The notes: generated from the sequence alone by a model not told the origin. A stretch of DNA of 64,000 nucleotides from Aneurinibacillus tyrosinisolvens (GCF_001015055.1 NZ_BBWZ01000001.1:1-64000), one strand, 5' to 3'. Shown: positions 34,532-45,700, counted from the stretch's first letter. Made by a program: numbers and translations.

Positions 34532-37500
34532 GTGGGGAAGAATAGAGTAGTGAAACGCTGGTTCGCTGTTGCTCTTGCCTCTTTAGTTCTTGGTAATGCG
34601 GGATTTTTGGATTTATTGCATACAAATATCGTAAAAGCGGAAACTATCATACCTGAGAATGTAACCCTGGGGAAAGTAACGGATCAATGGACAACAAACA
34701 TTGCATCCGGTGTAATGGAGACCAAAGCAGAATTACAGAGCCAGAGGGGAAGACAACAGCTATTTGAAATGGAAATACAACCCGGCAGTTCTTTTGCTCA
34801 TATTGAAGCGGGGTCAACCCATGGAAAAGTAGCGGGAATGGAACAGGTAAGCGATCAGGCAAAAGATGTCAGCCGGCCGGGCCATGTTGTCGTAGGAGGA
34901 ATAAACGGAGACTTCTATGATATGACGAACGGCATTCCAATTGACTTCATGATGCATGAAGGAAAAGTGCTGCAAAGCCCAAGCGGTTATGGCGCGGTAG
35001 GATTTAAGCCGGATGGACATGCTGTGATAGGAAACCCCGGTTTTACAGGTGCGGTTGAGGTCAACGGACAGAAAAGGCCTATTACCGCAGTGAATCGCGG
35101 GCGGGGAGCAGATGAGTTAATTCTTTATACTCCGGAATATGTTGCGGATACGGGAACGAATGATTTCGGTACGGAAGTTATTTTACATACGTCTCAGACC
35201 ACAAGTACAGGCAGTATGGCAGGATCCCCTGCTGGAGAAAATACCGGTACCACGAGCGGTGACACGGTTGTAACAACGGGAGATACAATCCCTCCTGTGG
35301 TTGGCAATCAGGAAAATTCTAATGGAACAATTTCGGCTACAGTAATCGAAAAGCGCCAGGATCAGGGAAAGGCCCCACTTCAAGAGGGTATGCTTGTTCT
35401 ATCGGGGCACGGCATAGCCAAAGACTTTTTAAACACGATTAAGCCAGGGGACGAAATTAAAATTTCTACAAAGCTGGAGGCTCCCTGGGATCAGGTGAAG
35501 GAGGCTGTTGGTGGACACGTTATGTTGACCAACGGCAGCATTAACGTCAATTTAAGTGACCCTGTTAATACAGGTGTTCATCCACGGACAGCAGTTGGGG
35601 TAAAAGCTGACGGAACTCCTTTCTTTGTCGTTATCGATGGACGCCAGCCTGGCTATAGCGAAGGGGTTACCGTACCTGAGCTCGCCCAGTTAATGAAAGA
35701 TATGGGTGCGGTAGATGCGATTAACCTTGATGGCGGCGGGTCTACAACTTTTGTTGCACGCCAGCCCGGGGACGCAAGTGTTACTGTTCAGAATTCTCCT
35801 TCTGATGGCAGCGAAAGATCGGTTGCTAATTCACTTTTAGTAGTAAGTTCGGCTCCGGAAGGTTCGTTAAGTAAAATTGCAATCCGTCCGGCTCACGCAA
35901 GAATTCTCACGGGAAGCCACATGAACCTTTTAACGAAGGGAATGGATGAAAACTACAACCCTGTAGCCATTCAAGATCCAATTGCATGGTCAACCGAAGG
36001 CGGGATTGGTAAGGTAGATTCGGTAGGGATTTTCACTGCAGGCAATGCTGCTGCGAAAGGAAGCATCAAAGCCGCCTCTAGTTCTGGAACAGGGAGTGCT
36101 CCTGTTGAAATGGTAGATAAACTTACGAGTATTTCGATATTCCCATCGCCTCTAACGGTGAATCCTGGACAGACGGTAACGGTTAATGCTACTGGTTTTG
36201 CAAACGGGCTGCCTGTAACCGCTGATTCTAATGCTTTTAAATGGGAAGTCATCGGTGACATCGGAAGTATTGATGGGAACGGAAAATTTACTGCGAAGAA
36301 TGAAACAGGAACGGGAAGCATCCGGGTTAGTTTCGGAAATATTGAATCAACTGTGAAAGTAGATGTAGGTAAACCGCCTATTATTCTGGAAGACTTTGAG
36401 AATGGAATTGGCCAGTGGACGAAATCCGGTGCTGCATTCAATTCGATAGATATTAGTGATTCTGTCGCTCCGGACCCTGTTCGTTTCGGTAATCATGCTC
36501 TAAAGCTTTCTTATGACTTCACTGGGAAAACAGGAACATCTGGTGCGTATGCCCTCCCGAAAACAAAAATCACGCTTGATGGCTACCCGCAAAAAATCGG
36601 AATGTGGGTTTATGGTGACGGGAAAAGACACTGGCTCCGTGCACAATTAAGAGACGGCAATAACGGCACCATTGCTATTGATTTGACAGGTTCAGTTCCC
36701 GGGGTTGATTGGATTGGCTGGAAATATGTCGAAGCCACAATTCCTGCAGCAAAACCAACACCATTAAAATTAGATCTTGCTGTCCGCGTTATGGAAACGA
36801 GCAATAACAATAAAAACAGCGGTGCCATTTATGTTGATAACATTCGGGCTGTTTACGGGGAGACAAATGAGGATTTAGCAGGGCCCTCTTTTACTAACCT
36901 TACACCGGTTTCAGGTGGAGTGATTCACAATAACATGCCAAATATGCTGGCGACAATCCAGGATGATAAATCAGGAGTGGACGGTGCTTCCATTAAAGTC
37001 ACACTGGATGGAAATCCAGTCGTTTTCGCCTATGACCCGGATACGGCAAATATTACATTTAAACCTTCTGCGGTTTTGGCAGACGGACAGCATACGGTAG
37101 AAATTAACGCCGCAGACAAGGCGGGGAATCCGGCCGTTCCTTCGGCAAAATGGAGTTTTACAGTAGACACAGGTCCGGATACAAAGGCGCCGTCCATTGA
37201 AATTATCAGTCCGATGAACGGAATTACGACCCGTACGGATGAACCGCGAATCGCCGTAAAAATTACAGATGATTATACGGGTGTCGACTTTATCAAGGCG
37301 AAAATGCAAGTAGATGGCACAGAAGTGGCCTACCAGCTAGATGCAGCAAGTAATATGCTTTACTACATGCCGGAAACAAAATGGGTGCCAGGTTCTGAGC
37401 ATCAAGTAAAAGTGGTTGCAGTAGACAAGAGCGGAAATCCGGCGGAACAAACCTGGTCTTTCACTATTGGAAACCCGTTAGGCCAGCCAAAGGATCCGAA

Positions 37501-38836
37501 TCATTTCCAAATGAGCGTCATCGGAGATGGCGGTTACTATACAGCAGGACAGCTGGGCACAGCTGCTGATGTACTCCTTCGGGAGCAAATTAACCGGATA
37601 AACAAGGAATCATCCGAATTAGTCGGCTATACAGGTGACATTGTGGAAAACGATACGCCGGCCAATTATCAGGAAGCGATAAACAGTCTGAACGCGTTTA
37701 AAGCACCTTACGTTGTAACAATTGGAAACCATGAGGTATCCGGTACCGGTTCGCGGCTTGATTACGAACGCGCTTTTGGTGAGCAGACATATGCCTACCA
37801 GTATGGCAACACCAAAATCATCGGTCTGGACTCGGCATCCGGCAGAATTACGCCGTCCGATGCTTCCCAATGGCCGTGGCTTAAAGAAACGCTCGAAAAA
37901 ACAGCGCAAAATAACATTATTATCTTTATGCATATTCCGCCGGATGAAGTGAGCGCAGACGGCGTTGATTTTAAAACCGGCCACGGGTTTCTAAATGCGG
38001 CGGAAGCACAGCGATTCTATAATCTTTTAGGATCATATAAAAGCGGTCATCCGGAAAAAAACATAATTGTCTTGAGCGGGGACCTGCATGCGTACGAATA
38101 TAAGAAAGTCCAGGGTGTTGATTATGTCATCACCGGCGGCGGCGGAAAGTATACCCATGTAACACCGGAACAGGGCGGATTCTACCATTATCTGAACCTT
38201 AAGGTAGACGGTGACAAAATGACATGGGATGCTATTCCTTTGCTCGACACCATCACATTTACGAATGCCCCCTCTACTATTAAGATAAATGAACAGGTTA
38301 AGCTGAATGCTTCCGGTACATTTATTACGAGCAGCAATATACCAATTACGATGCCCATTACAGCTCCATTTAAACAGGAATGGATTTCAAGTAATCCATC
38401 CGTAGCAACGGTGGATGGAACTGGAACAGTAACAGGGAAGGCAGCCGGAGATGTAACCATTACCGTAAAGTCCGGATGGAGAGAAGCACAATTGCAATTG
38501 AATATTGCAGGAGAAGTACCGGCTCCGGGCACCAAACCTTTTTCTATCACGAATGGTTTACTCAATACTGAGCGTGATATGAAAGCAACTGTTACGATTA
38601 CGCCTTCGGCTGCTAGGCATGAAGGAACAGAAGTAGTGGTCTTTCAGTTAATGAAAGGAACGGTGCCGGCAGGATTGATTGCCCACGAAATGGATATCCA
38701 ACAGGCGAAGCAGGTTTCTGCGCTCTTTAATGTTAAGGGTGAGGGCTACACTGTGAGAGTATATGTAGTGGACAAGTACGGCAATGACCTGGATAACATT
38801 GGAATAAGTCTTGCTGAACCGGCAGTTTTAAAGTGA
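34532..38836 (+). CDS. Giant secreted phosphodiester glycosidase / metallophosphoesterase
   Basis: 1434 residues from GTG 34532 after AAGGAGGAG. Order: signal peptide (1-36); phosphodiester glycosidase (NAGPA-type) domain, about 60-430, with VVGGINGDFYDM and AINLDGGGSTTF; Ig-like segments about 445-610; a carbohydrate-binding-like beta domain from IILEDFENGIGQW (about 619-780); two bacterial Ig-like domains (785-985); a metallophosphoesterase domain (about 992-1235) with VIGDGGYY, YTGDIVEN, IGNHEVS, MHIPPDE and LSGDLHAYEY; a Big_2-type Ig domain; and the shared ~98-residue module at 1337-1434. It would strip phosphodiester-linked sugars and free phosphate at the cell surface. There are no SLH or LPXTG anchors. 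Confidence 0.87.
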   Translation: MGKNRVVKRWFAVALASLVLGNAGFLDLLHTNIVKAETIIPENVTLGKVTDQWTTNIASGVMETKAELQSQRGRQQLFEMEIQPGSSFAHIEAGSTHGKVAGMEQVSDQAKDVSRPGHVVVGGINGDFYDMTNGIPIDFMMHEGKVLQSPSGYGAVGFKPDGHAVIGNPGFTGAVEVNGQKRPITAVNRGRGADELILYTPEYVADTGTNDFGTEVILHTSQTTSTGSMAGSPAGENTGTTSGDTVVTTGDTIPPVVGNQENSNGTISATVIEKRQDQGKAPLQEGMLVLSGHGIAKDFLNTIKPGDEIKISTKLEAPWDQVKEAVGGHVMLTNGSINVNLSDPVNTGVHPRTAVGVKADGTPFFVVIDGRQPGYSEGVTVPELAQLMKDMGAVDAINLDGGGSTTFVARQPGDASVTVQNSPSDGSERSVANSLLVVSSAPEGSLSKIAIRPAHARILTGSHMNLLTKGMDENYNPVAIQDPIAWSTEGGIGKVDSVGIFTAGNAAAKGSIKAASSSGTGSAPVEMVDKLTSISIFPSPLTVNPGQTVTVNATGFANGLPVTADSNAFKWEVIGDIGSIDGNGKFTAKNETGTGSIRVSFGNIESTVKVDVGKPPIILEDFENGIGQWTKSGAAFNSIDISDSVAPDPVRFGNHALKLSYDFTGKTGTSGAYALPKTKITLDGYPQKIGMWVYGDGKRHWLRAQLRDGNNGTIAIDLTGSVPGVDWIGWKYVEATIPAAKPTPLKLDLAVRVMETSNNNKNSGAIYVDNIRAVYGETNEDLAGPSFTNLTPVSGGVIHNNMPNMLATIQDDKSGVDGASIKVTLDGNPVVFAYDPDTANITFKPSAVLADGQHTVEINAADKAGNPAVPSAKWSFTVDTGPDTKAPSIEIISPMNGITTRTDEPRIAVKITDDYTGVDFIKAKMQVDGTEVAYQLDAASNMLYYMPETKWVPGSEHQVKVVAVDKSGNPAEQTWSFTIGNPLGQPKDPNHFQMSVIGDGGYYTAGQLGTAADVLLREQINRINKESSELVGYTGDIVENDTPANYQEAINSLNAFKAPYVVTIGNHEVSGTGSRLDYERAFGEQTYAYQYGNTKIIGLDSASGRITPSDASQWPWLKETLEKTAQNNIIIFMHIPPDEVSADGVDFKTGHGFLNAAEAQRFYNLLGSYKSGHPEKNIIVLSGDLHAYEYKKVQGVDYVITGGGGKYTHVTPEQGGFYHYLNLKVDGDKMTWDAIPLLDTITFTNAPSTIKINEQVKLNASGTFITSSNIPITMPITAPFKQEWISSNPSVATVDGTGTVTGKAAGDVTITVKSGWREAQLQLNIAGEVPAPGTKPFSITNGLLNTERDMKATVTITPSAARHEGTEVVVFQLMKGTVPAGLIAHEMDIQQAKQVSALFNVKGEGYTVRVYVVDKYGNDLDNIGISLAEPAVLK

Positions 38837-38844
38837 ATCACAGA

Positions 38845-38881
38845 AGAGCAACCTGGATTTTTATGGGTTGCTCTCTTTTTA
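38845..38881 (+). terminator. Terminator of the giant phosphatase gene
   Basis: AGAGCAACC / GGTTGCTCT stem with an A/T-rich loop, followed by CTTTTTAA. Confidence 0.82.
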
Positions 38882-38922
38882 ACTGATATTTTTCTATAGT
38901 CTTAAAATAAAAAAATACTAGA

Positions 38923-38950
38923 TTAATAGAAAGTATACATAAATTTAAGA
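38923..38950 (+). promoter_or_regulatory. PhoP-box-like direct repeats before phoX
   Basis: TTAATA-N5-TATACA-N5-TTAAGA, exact 11-base periodicity, scoring 6, 5 and 5 of 6 against TT[ACT]A[CT]A. About 110 bases before the phoX start, with TTTATA some 14 bases downstream as a possible -10. The region is A/T-rich, so chance matches are a concern. Confidence 0.45.
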
Positions 38951-39061
38951 AAAGAAGCGATTTCTTTATAGAGGATTAATGAACCTGTAATATAGTAATT
39001 CTGTACTTACATAACAAGAGAGTAAAATGAATTTTTATAACAAGTAAAGGGAGGTCTCATC

Positions 39062-41314
39062 ATGAAGAAAAAAGGATTCAAGAAAAAACTTGCCGCTGCT
39101 TTAAGCATGGCTTTATTAATTCCTTCAATGTCACCTGTATTAGCTGTGGAAAGCCCGGCAATTACAGTGAAATCGGTTGAGTTTGTTGGGATGGCAGCAC
39201 CAACAAACGCTCAGGACATGGCAAGTGCTTATACGACGGCACAAGCAAAAGTAACATATAGTGATAGTACAACAAAATTATTTCCGCTTTCCTATAAAAA
39301 GCTGTTTAAATCAACTGACAGCATTAATGGAACACCTGCTGGGCTTGCGGTTGATGTAAATAGAAAGCCGATTATGGATAACAGTACGCCAGGAAACCCG
39401 GTTCCTTTCGTTTCCGATGCACCGGACTCCAACAGCTTACTTAAAGTCGATGGTGCACAGCCGACAGGACAAGGAGGAAATCCTCTTTCTCTTATCACAC
39501 ATTACGAATATATTACAAGCGATAATTCCGGTAAATCCGCATATGGCCTTGTTCCTGCTTCCATGAGCTTAAGCACGATTAATCAGGACAAGAAGACCGG
39601 AGATTTATCCGTAACCGGTTTGAAAAAAGTCGATTATGCCGGTGTAGGCGGGCTCTGGATTCCTTGTAACGGTTCGCTCTCACCTTGGAATACTCACCTT
39701 AGCAGTGAAGAATACGAGCCGGATGCACGCGCTTTTGAAGCCGATCCATCACAAACGTATGTCTCCAGCTTTACCAAGAACTACTTCCAGGATGCCAGCA
39801 AGAAAGGGAATCCTTATGCCTACGGCTATATTCCGGAAGTAACCGTGAAGGCGGACAATACAACAAGTGTAGTGAAACATTACAGTATGGGCCGCTTCTC
39901 CCATGAGTTGTCTAAAGTCATGCCTGATAATAAAACCGTCCTTTTCGGTGATGATGGCGGCAATACAATGCTGTTTATGTACGTAGCGGACAAAGAGAGA
40001 GACTTGTCAGCCGGTACACTGTATGCGGGTAAGTGGGTTCAAACGAGCACTGAAAATGGCGGTTCTGCTAATTTAAAGTGGATTAAACTTGGCCATGCTT
40101 CAGATAGTGAACTGAAATCATATATTGATAAGGACATAAAGTTCAGTGACATCTTCGAAACAACAGCAGATTCCATAAACATCACGACAACTTCGGACAC
40201 GTTAGGTTTCAAAAATATTAAAACGTATCCTTCCGGTAAAAAGGAATGGCTGAAAGTGAAGCCGGGTATGGAGACGGCGGCAGCATTCCTTGAATCCCGC
40301 CGTTATGGAGCTCTTCTTGGCGCAACTTCTGAATTCAATAAAATGGAAGGTGTCACGCTCAACGCGAAAGATAATAAAGTATACATCGCCATGTCCTATA
40401 TGGAAAAAGGAATGGAAAAGGATACAAAAGGAGAAGCACAGGACGATATCCAGCTTCCAAAAATCGTTTCCGGTGTAACTTACGAATTATCACTGCAGCC
40501 AGGACATAAGGACAAAGATGGTAACTCTATTGACAGTAACTATGTTCCGGCTACAATGAGCGGACTTGTTGTAGGGGAAGATTTAGCGACTCCGGATGCA
40601 GTAGGGAACACGGCTGCCGTAGATAAGGTTGCCAATCCGGATAACCTCTCTTTCTCTGAAGAAACAAGAACGCTCTTTATCGGAGAAGACAGCGGAATGC
40701 ATACGAACAACTTTGTGTGGGCGTATAACGTAGATACCAAGAAATTATCCCGCATTCTTTCTGTTCCGGCAGGGGCTGAAGCAACCGGACTGCAGGCGGT
40801 TGATAATTTGAACGGCTTTAGCTACATCATGAGCAACCTGCAGCATCCGGGTGATGAATTGGCAGGTAGACCAGCAGTTCCTGATGCTCTCAAGGCAGAA
40901 ATCGGAAAATATATTGACGAAACGTATGACAATAAAAAAGCGGGAATGGTAGGATACATCAGCGGTCTTCCTTCTTTAACCATGCCGAAAGAAGACACGA
41001 AAGCAGAAAAAGAGTTTACAATAAGCAACGCTAAATTAGAAACGCAAAGCGGCATTAAAGCGACGGTAACCGTGACACCTTCTGCAACAAAACCGCATGC
41101 TGGAACCGAAGCAGTCGTATTCCAATTGATGAAGGGAACAACACCTGTCAGTATCGTTGCGACGGAGTCTGATATCGACAAAGCGCAAAATGTAACAGCA
41201 CACTTTAATGTACCCGGTCAAGGGTATAGTGTTAGAACGTATGTTGTTGATAAATACGGCAGCGATATAAGCGATATTGGAACAAGCCTGGCTAATCCGC
41301 AAGAATTAAAGTAA
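39062..41314 (+). CDS. phoX: PhoX-type secreted alkaline phosphatase with C-terminal shared module
   Basis: 750 residues with a signal peptide ending near VLAVES (residue 30). The PhoX (DUF839) domain spans about 35-645. It carries PCNGSLSPWNTHLSSEEYEPDA (family pattern G..TPWGT.L..EE), MGRFSHELSKVM and FGDDGGNTMLFMYVA. PhoX enzymes are Ca2+/Fe3+-dependent monoesterases. Residues 652-750 are the module shared with the two preceding phosphatases. AGGGAGG precedes the ATG. Likely secreted and held on the wall. Confidence 0.9.
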   Translation: MKKKGFKKKLAAALSMALLIPSMSPVLAVESPAITVKSVEFVGMAAPTNAQDMASAYTTAQAKVTYSDSTTKLFPLSYKKLFKSTDSINGTPAGLAVDVNRKPIMDNSTPGNPVPFVSDAPDSNSLLKVDGAQPTGQGGNPLSLITHYEYITSDNSGKSAYGLVPASMSLSTINQDKKTGDLSVTGLKKVDYAGVGGLWIPCNGSLSPWNTHLSSEEYEPDARAFEADPSQTYVSSFTKNYFQDASKKGNPYAYGYIPEVTVKADNTTSVVKHYSMGRFSHELSKVMPDNKTVLFGDDGGNTMLFMYVADKERDLSAGTLYAGKWVQTSTENGGSANLKWIKLGHASDSELKSYIDKDIKFSDIFETTADSINITTTSDTLGFKNIKTYPSGKKEWLKVKPGMETAAAFLESRRYGALLGATSEFNKMEGVTLNAKDNKVYIAMSYMEKGMEKDTKGEAQDDIQLPKIVSGVTYELSLQPGHKDKDGNSIDSNYVPATMSGLVVGEDLATPDAVGNTAAVDKVANPDNLSFSEETRTLFIGEDSGMHTNNFVWAYNVDTKKLSRILSVPAGAEATGLQAVDNLNGFSYIMSNLQHPGDELAGRPAVPDALKAEIGKYIDETYDNKKAGMVGYISGLPSLTMPKEDTKAEKEFTISNAKLETQSGIKATVTVTPSATKPHAGTEAVVFQLMKGTTPVSIVATESDIDKAQNVTAHFNVPGQGYSVRTYVVDKYGSDISDIGTSLANPQELK

Positions 41315-41397
41315 GTTTACTATATTCGTGTAATCGACCCGGAGCAAAGTAAGCAGGCTTCCGGGCTGATTACCTCAATAAAGTGGGGGTAAAAAAA

Positions 41398-42474
41398 GTG
41401 AAAGCAAAATTCTTTCGTACTGCAGCAATGGTTGCGTTGTTATCCGCATCTTTACCTTTTAATGTACTAGCTGCTAATGCTAACATCACAGTAAATGATG
41501 TAGCAGGTGCAAAACCTGGCGAAAACGTAAATATTCAGGGAACGAGCAGTTTACCTGATGTTGTTGTGAAAGTAGTAAAACCGGACAATACCGTATTATA
41601 TTTTGATGTTGTAAAGCCTTCTCCAGACGGTAAATACTCTACTATGTTTACGATGCCTACAGAAGCTAGCAATGCACCAATAGGTGAATATACAATTGTT
41701 GCCGGGAGCGGTTCAGATGTAGCAACGGATAAATTTACAGTATCGAACGCTGGCAATGGAAGCAATGATAGAAGCAGTAATGATAGAGGTGGCGGTGGTG
41801 GAACTCCTGCTCCTTCTACAACGCCAACAGTTCCCGTACCGAAGCCAACACCAGTGCCAACACCAACACCCGCTCCAACGCCAACAGTTCCCGCCAATCC
41901 TAGCCCTGAGCCTGCACCTTCTTTCCGTGACCTGGGTCCGGTAGTATCCTGGGCAAAAGAAGCGATTGAACACCTGGCACAAAAAGGAATCGTGCATGGT
42001 GTCGATGCATCAGGAAGCTTTGCACCTCTCAAGCAGGTTACGCGAGCAGAATTTATTGCGATGCTCGTTAACGCAATGGGAATGATGGACGAGAAAGCCT
42101 CCGCTTCTTTTAAGGATGTAAAGAAAGGCGAATGGTATTACCAGGCTGTCGCATCTGCAACAGCAAACAAGCTTGTGTCCGGTATAGGAAAGAATCAATT
42201 TGCGCCGAAAAAACCGATTACCCGTGAAGAAATGGCCGCTATGATGGCAAATGCCCTGAAGGTAACAAAGGGTAAAAAAGTAGCGGATGTTAATGGGAAG
42301 CTTGCCAAGTTCAAGGACAAAAACAATGTAGCTCCTTATGCAAAAGAAGCAGTTGCTTTGTTATTGCAGGAAGACATTGTTCATGGGACAACAGCAGCAA
42401 CCTTCTCTCCGAAAAATAAAGCAAGCCGTGCAGAAGCTGCGGTTGTTATTAAAAACGTGCTAGATATGAAATAA
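41398..42474 (+). CDS. SLH-domain surface protein with Ig-like head
   Basis: 358 residues from GTG 41398, with GTGGGGG 8 bases upstream. A signal peptide (to about 27) precedes an Ig-like domain (ANITVNDVAGAKPGENVNIQG..., to about 115). A low-complexity Asn/Ser/Gly then Pro/Thr linker (VPVPKPTPVPTPTPAPTP) leads to three S-layer homology domains (about 180-358). No catalytic domain, so it may display or scaffold other enzymes. Its SLH triplet is about 75% identical to that of the next protein, which suggests duplication. Confidence 0.85.
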   Translation: MKAKFFRTAAMVALLSASLPFNVLAANANITVNDVAGAKPGENVNIQGTSSLPDVVVKVVKPDNTVLYFDVVKPSPDGKYSTMFTMPTEASNAPIGEYTIVAGSGSDVATDKFTVSNAGNGSNDRSSNDRGGGGGTPAPSTTPTVPVPKPTPVPTPTPAPTPTVPANPSPEPAPSFRDLGPVVSWAKEAIEHLAQKGIVHGVDASGSFAPLKQVTRAEFIAMLVNAMGMMDEKASASFKDVKKGEWYYQAVASATANKLVSGIGKNQFAPKKPITREEMAAMMANALKVTKGKKVADVNGKLAKFKDKNNVAPYAKEAVALLLQEDIVHGTTAATFSPKNKASRAEAAVVIKNVLDMK

Positions 42475-42478
42475 TTCT

Positions 42479-42526
42479 ATACCAAAAAGAGCCTGCTCAT
42501 ATTTGAGTGAAGGCTCTTTTTGGTAT
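42479..42526 (+). terminator. Strong terminator of the SLH gene
   Basis: A perfect 16-bp stem (ATACCAAAAAGAGCCT and complement) whose loop folds further, with a T5 run inside the right arm. Confidence 0.82.
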
Positions 42527-42640
42527 CAGAAACGATGTATTTGACTAAATTAATTTAAGACAAATGGCTTGTTTTAATGGAAAAATGAGTATGTCAACAG
42601 AGCAATTCGTTCTAAAATGTGTTATTTGTGTAAGTGAATA

Positions 42641-42679
42641 TTTACATATATACCAAAGTTACTTCATGTTAAGTTAACT
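42641..42679 (+). promoter_or_regulatory. PhoP-box-like repeats before the nucleotidase gene
   Basis: TTTACA-N5-ACCAAA-N5-TTCATG-N5-TTAACT: four hexamers 11 bases apart scoring 6, 3, 5 and 5 of 6 against TT[ACT]A[CT]A. They lie about 70 bases before the start codon. Confidence 0.45.
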
Positions 42680-42745
42680 TGCCATGTTTATTATTGAAAC
42701 TATGAGTATATTTATATTTTCGTATATTTGAAGAGGAGGTTTTAT

Positions 42746-45700
42746 ATGAATGGTCTTTTTAAGAAGAAGTTAAAAGGAATGATGGCTTCTTCACTTTCTT
42801 TTGGAATTCTTTCTGCACAGTTGTTTGTTCCGGCAGCTTACGCACAAACGGCTAATTCAGCACCAGCACAGCCTGTGGTTGGGGTTTCTAGCGAAAGCTC
42901 CCAAGTTGCAACTAGTGATTCTACAGTAATTAATGTTACATCTGCTGATACCGTCAAACTCCGTATTATGGAGACGACAGATATACACACAAACATAGTA
43001 AATTATGACTACTTTAAAGATGTCTCCACGAATGAATACGGGTTGGCTTTGACTTCCACTCTAATCAAAAACGCACGTAATGAAGTGCAAAACAACATAC
43101 TCATTGATAACGGGGATTTGATTCAAGGAAATCCCTTGGGTGATTATGAGGCAAAAGTAGATCCTTTCTATAAGCATGATGACATCCACCCTGTGTATAA
43201 GGCTATGAATCTGTTAGGATATGAGGCCGGAAATATTGGGAATCATGAATTCAACTTTGGACTGGACTATTTAGACAAGGCGATTAGCGGAGCTAAATTC
43301 CCTTATGTAAATGCTAATATATACAATGACGATCATGATAACGATCCTAATAACGATAAGAACAGATGGAATCCTTACAAAATCGTAACAAAAACTTTCA
43401 AAGATGAAAACGGACAAGATCAAACGATTAAAATCGGAGTTATTGGTTTTGCTCCGCCGCAGATTATGCAGTGGGATAAAGATAACTTACAGGGAAAAGT
43501 TATCGCTAAAGACATGGTGGATACTGCAAAGAAATTCATCCCTGAAATGAGAAAAGCCGGTGCAGATGTTATCATTGCAGTTCCTCACTCAGGAATTGAT
43601 ATTAATCCATCTCCGAATGCAGAAAACGCCGTATACCAACTTTCCCAGGTGCCCGGTATTGACGCCATTCTGTTTGGACATTCCCATAAAGTGTTCCCAA
43701 CCGCCCTCGCCTCAGAAGGATTCAGTGGTCCGGGAGTAGACAATGTAAAGGGAACAATTAATAGTGTTCCAGCTGTTGAACCAGGTTTCTGGGGAAACCA
43801 CCTTGGAATCATTGATCTCACATTAAAGAAAACAAACGGGAATTGGACAGTAGCAGACTCCCATTCTGAGAACCGTTCCGTATACAAGAAAAACCCGGAT
43901 GGTTCAATGTATAAGGACGCGAACAAAAATGCAGTGGCCAATGTAGCACCTGACCAGGCGATTATTGATGTCGTTCAAGCTGAGCATCAGGGCACATTGA
44001 ATTATGTGCGCGGACCGGTTGGAAAAACGACAGCACCAATCAACAGCTTTTTTGCCCTGGCAAAAGATGATCCTTCCGTACAAATCGTGTCGGATGCCCA
44101 AACATGGTATGTAAAAAATAAACTCCAGGGAACGGACTATGAAAAATACCCTGTTCTTTCTGCTGCTGCTCCATTTAAGGCCGGTGGCAAAAATGGAGGA
44201 CCAGGATATTACACCGATATCCCGGCTGGTACAATTGCAATTAAAAACGTAGCAGACTTATATCTTTACCCTAACACTGTAAAGGCAACTCTTATTAACG
44301 GTAAGCAGTTGAAGGAATGGTTGGAGTGGTCTGCAGGCCAATTTAATAAAATTGATCCTAATAAAACGGATGAACAGCAGCTTGTTAATACCAGCTTCCC
44401 AACATACAATTTCGATATTATTGATGGAGTAACCTACCAAATTGATGTAACACAGCCGGCGAGATATGATGCGAATAATGCTGTCATCGATGACAGTTAT
44501 CACCGTATTAAAAATTTAAAATACAAAGGAAACGACGTTACTGATGATATAAAGTTTGTTGTTGCAACGAACAACTATCGTGCGGGAAGTAAGTTTGCAA
44601 ATCCGGATGGTAACAATATCATATTAAATGCCCCGGATGAAAACCGTCAGGCTATCATTGATTACATTACAACGAAGGGAACGATAGACCCAAGTGCCGA
44701 CAACAACTGGTCATTTGCCCCGACACAAGTGAAATCCAAAGTAGTGTTTGATTCTTCTCCGAATGCGCAACAACTTGCAAACCAAACGAATGGGCTAATT
44801 AAATATGAAGGGGATTCAACGGGCGGGTTTGCTAAATACTCTGTTGATTTGAGTAATGTGAATATTAAGCTGCTTGGGATCAATGATTTGCACGGGCACC
44901 TTGATTACACGAGTACATTGAAAGATGGAACCAAACTCGGTAGCGTGAAGTATCTAGCTGCTTATTTAAAGCAAAAAGCAGCTGCCAATCCAAATACCTT
45001 GCTTGTTCATGCAGGTGATGCTGTAGGAGCGAGTAATTTAGAATCATCCTTACTGCAGGATGAACCTACCATCCAGTTCCTTAACAAATTGGGTCTTAGT
45101 GTTGGAACAATTGGAAACCATGAGTTAGATCAGGGCACTACTGAATTTCAGCGTCTTATCCATGGCGGTGTAAACCCTAAAAGACCGAATGATAAATTTG
45201 AGGGTGCTAATTTCCCTTATGTTTGTGCAAACATCGTAGATAAAACAACTCGTAATCCAATCGTTGATCCATATGTAATCAAAGAGATTGGTGGAGTGAA
45301 AGTTGGTTTTATTGGTGTCATTACGATGGATACGCCTAACATTGTAAAACAAGATGGAATTAGTACAGTAGATTTCATCCCTCAAAAAGAAGCTGTTAAT
45401 AAATATGTAAAAGAGTTACAAGGAAAAGGGGTTCATACGATCGTTGTACTGGATCACTCTGGTAGGGATGAAGCGACAGCGTTGGCTAAACAGGTAGACC
45501 CTGATGTCGACTTGATCTTGGGTGGTCATGATCACGCAGGCTTTACTACAGATGTTCCAAATGACAATGATCCGAACAAGAAAATTAAGATTATTGAAGC
45601 CTATTCTTACGGGACAGCTTTCAGTGATGTGGATCTAAAAGTAGATCCAAAAACACAAGATGTTGTAAGTGTCAACGCAACTGTTCAAAGCGTATACCAG

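Noticed and set aside
41535-42032. 165-codon minus-strand Gly/Val-rich frame over the SLH protein linker
   Set aside because: It is the complement of the Pro/Thr linker codons of the SLH gene and has no ribosome binding site.
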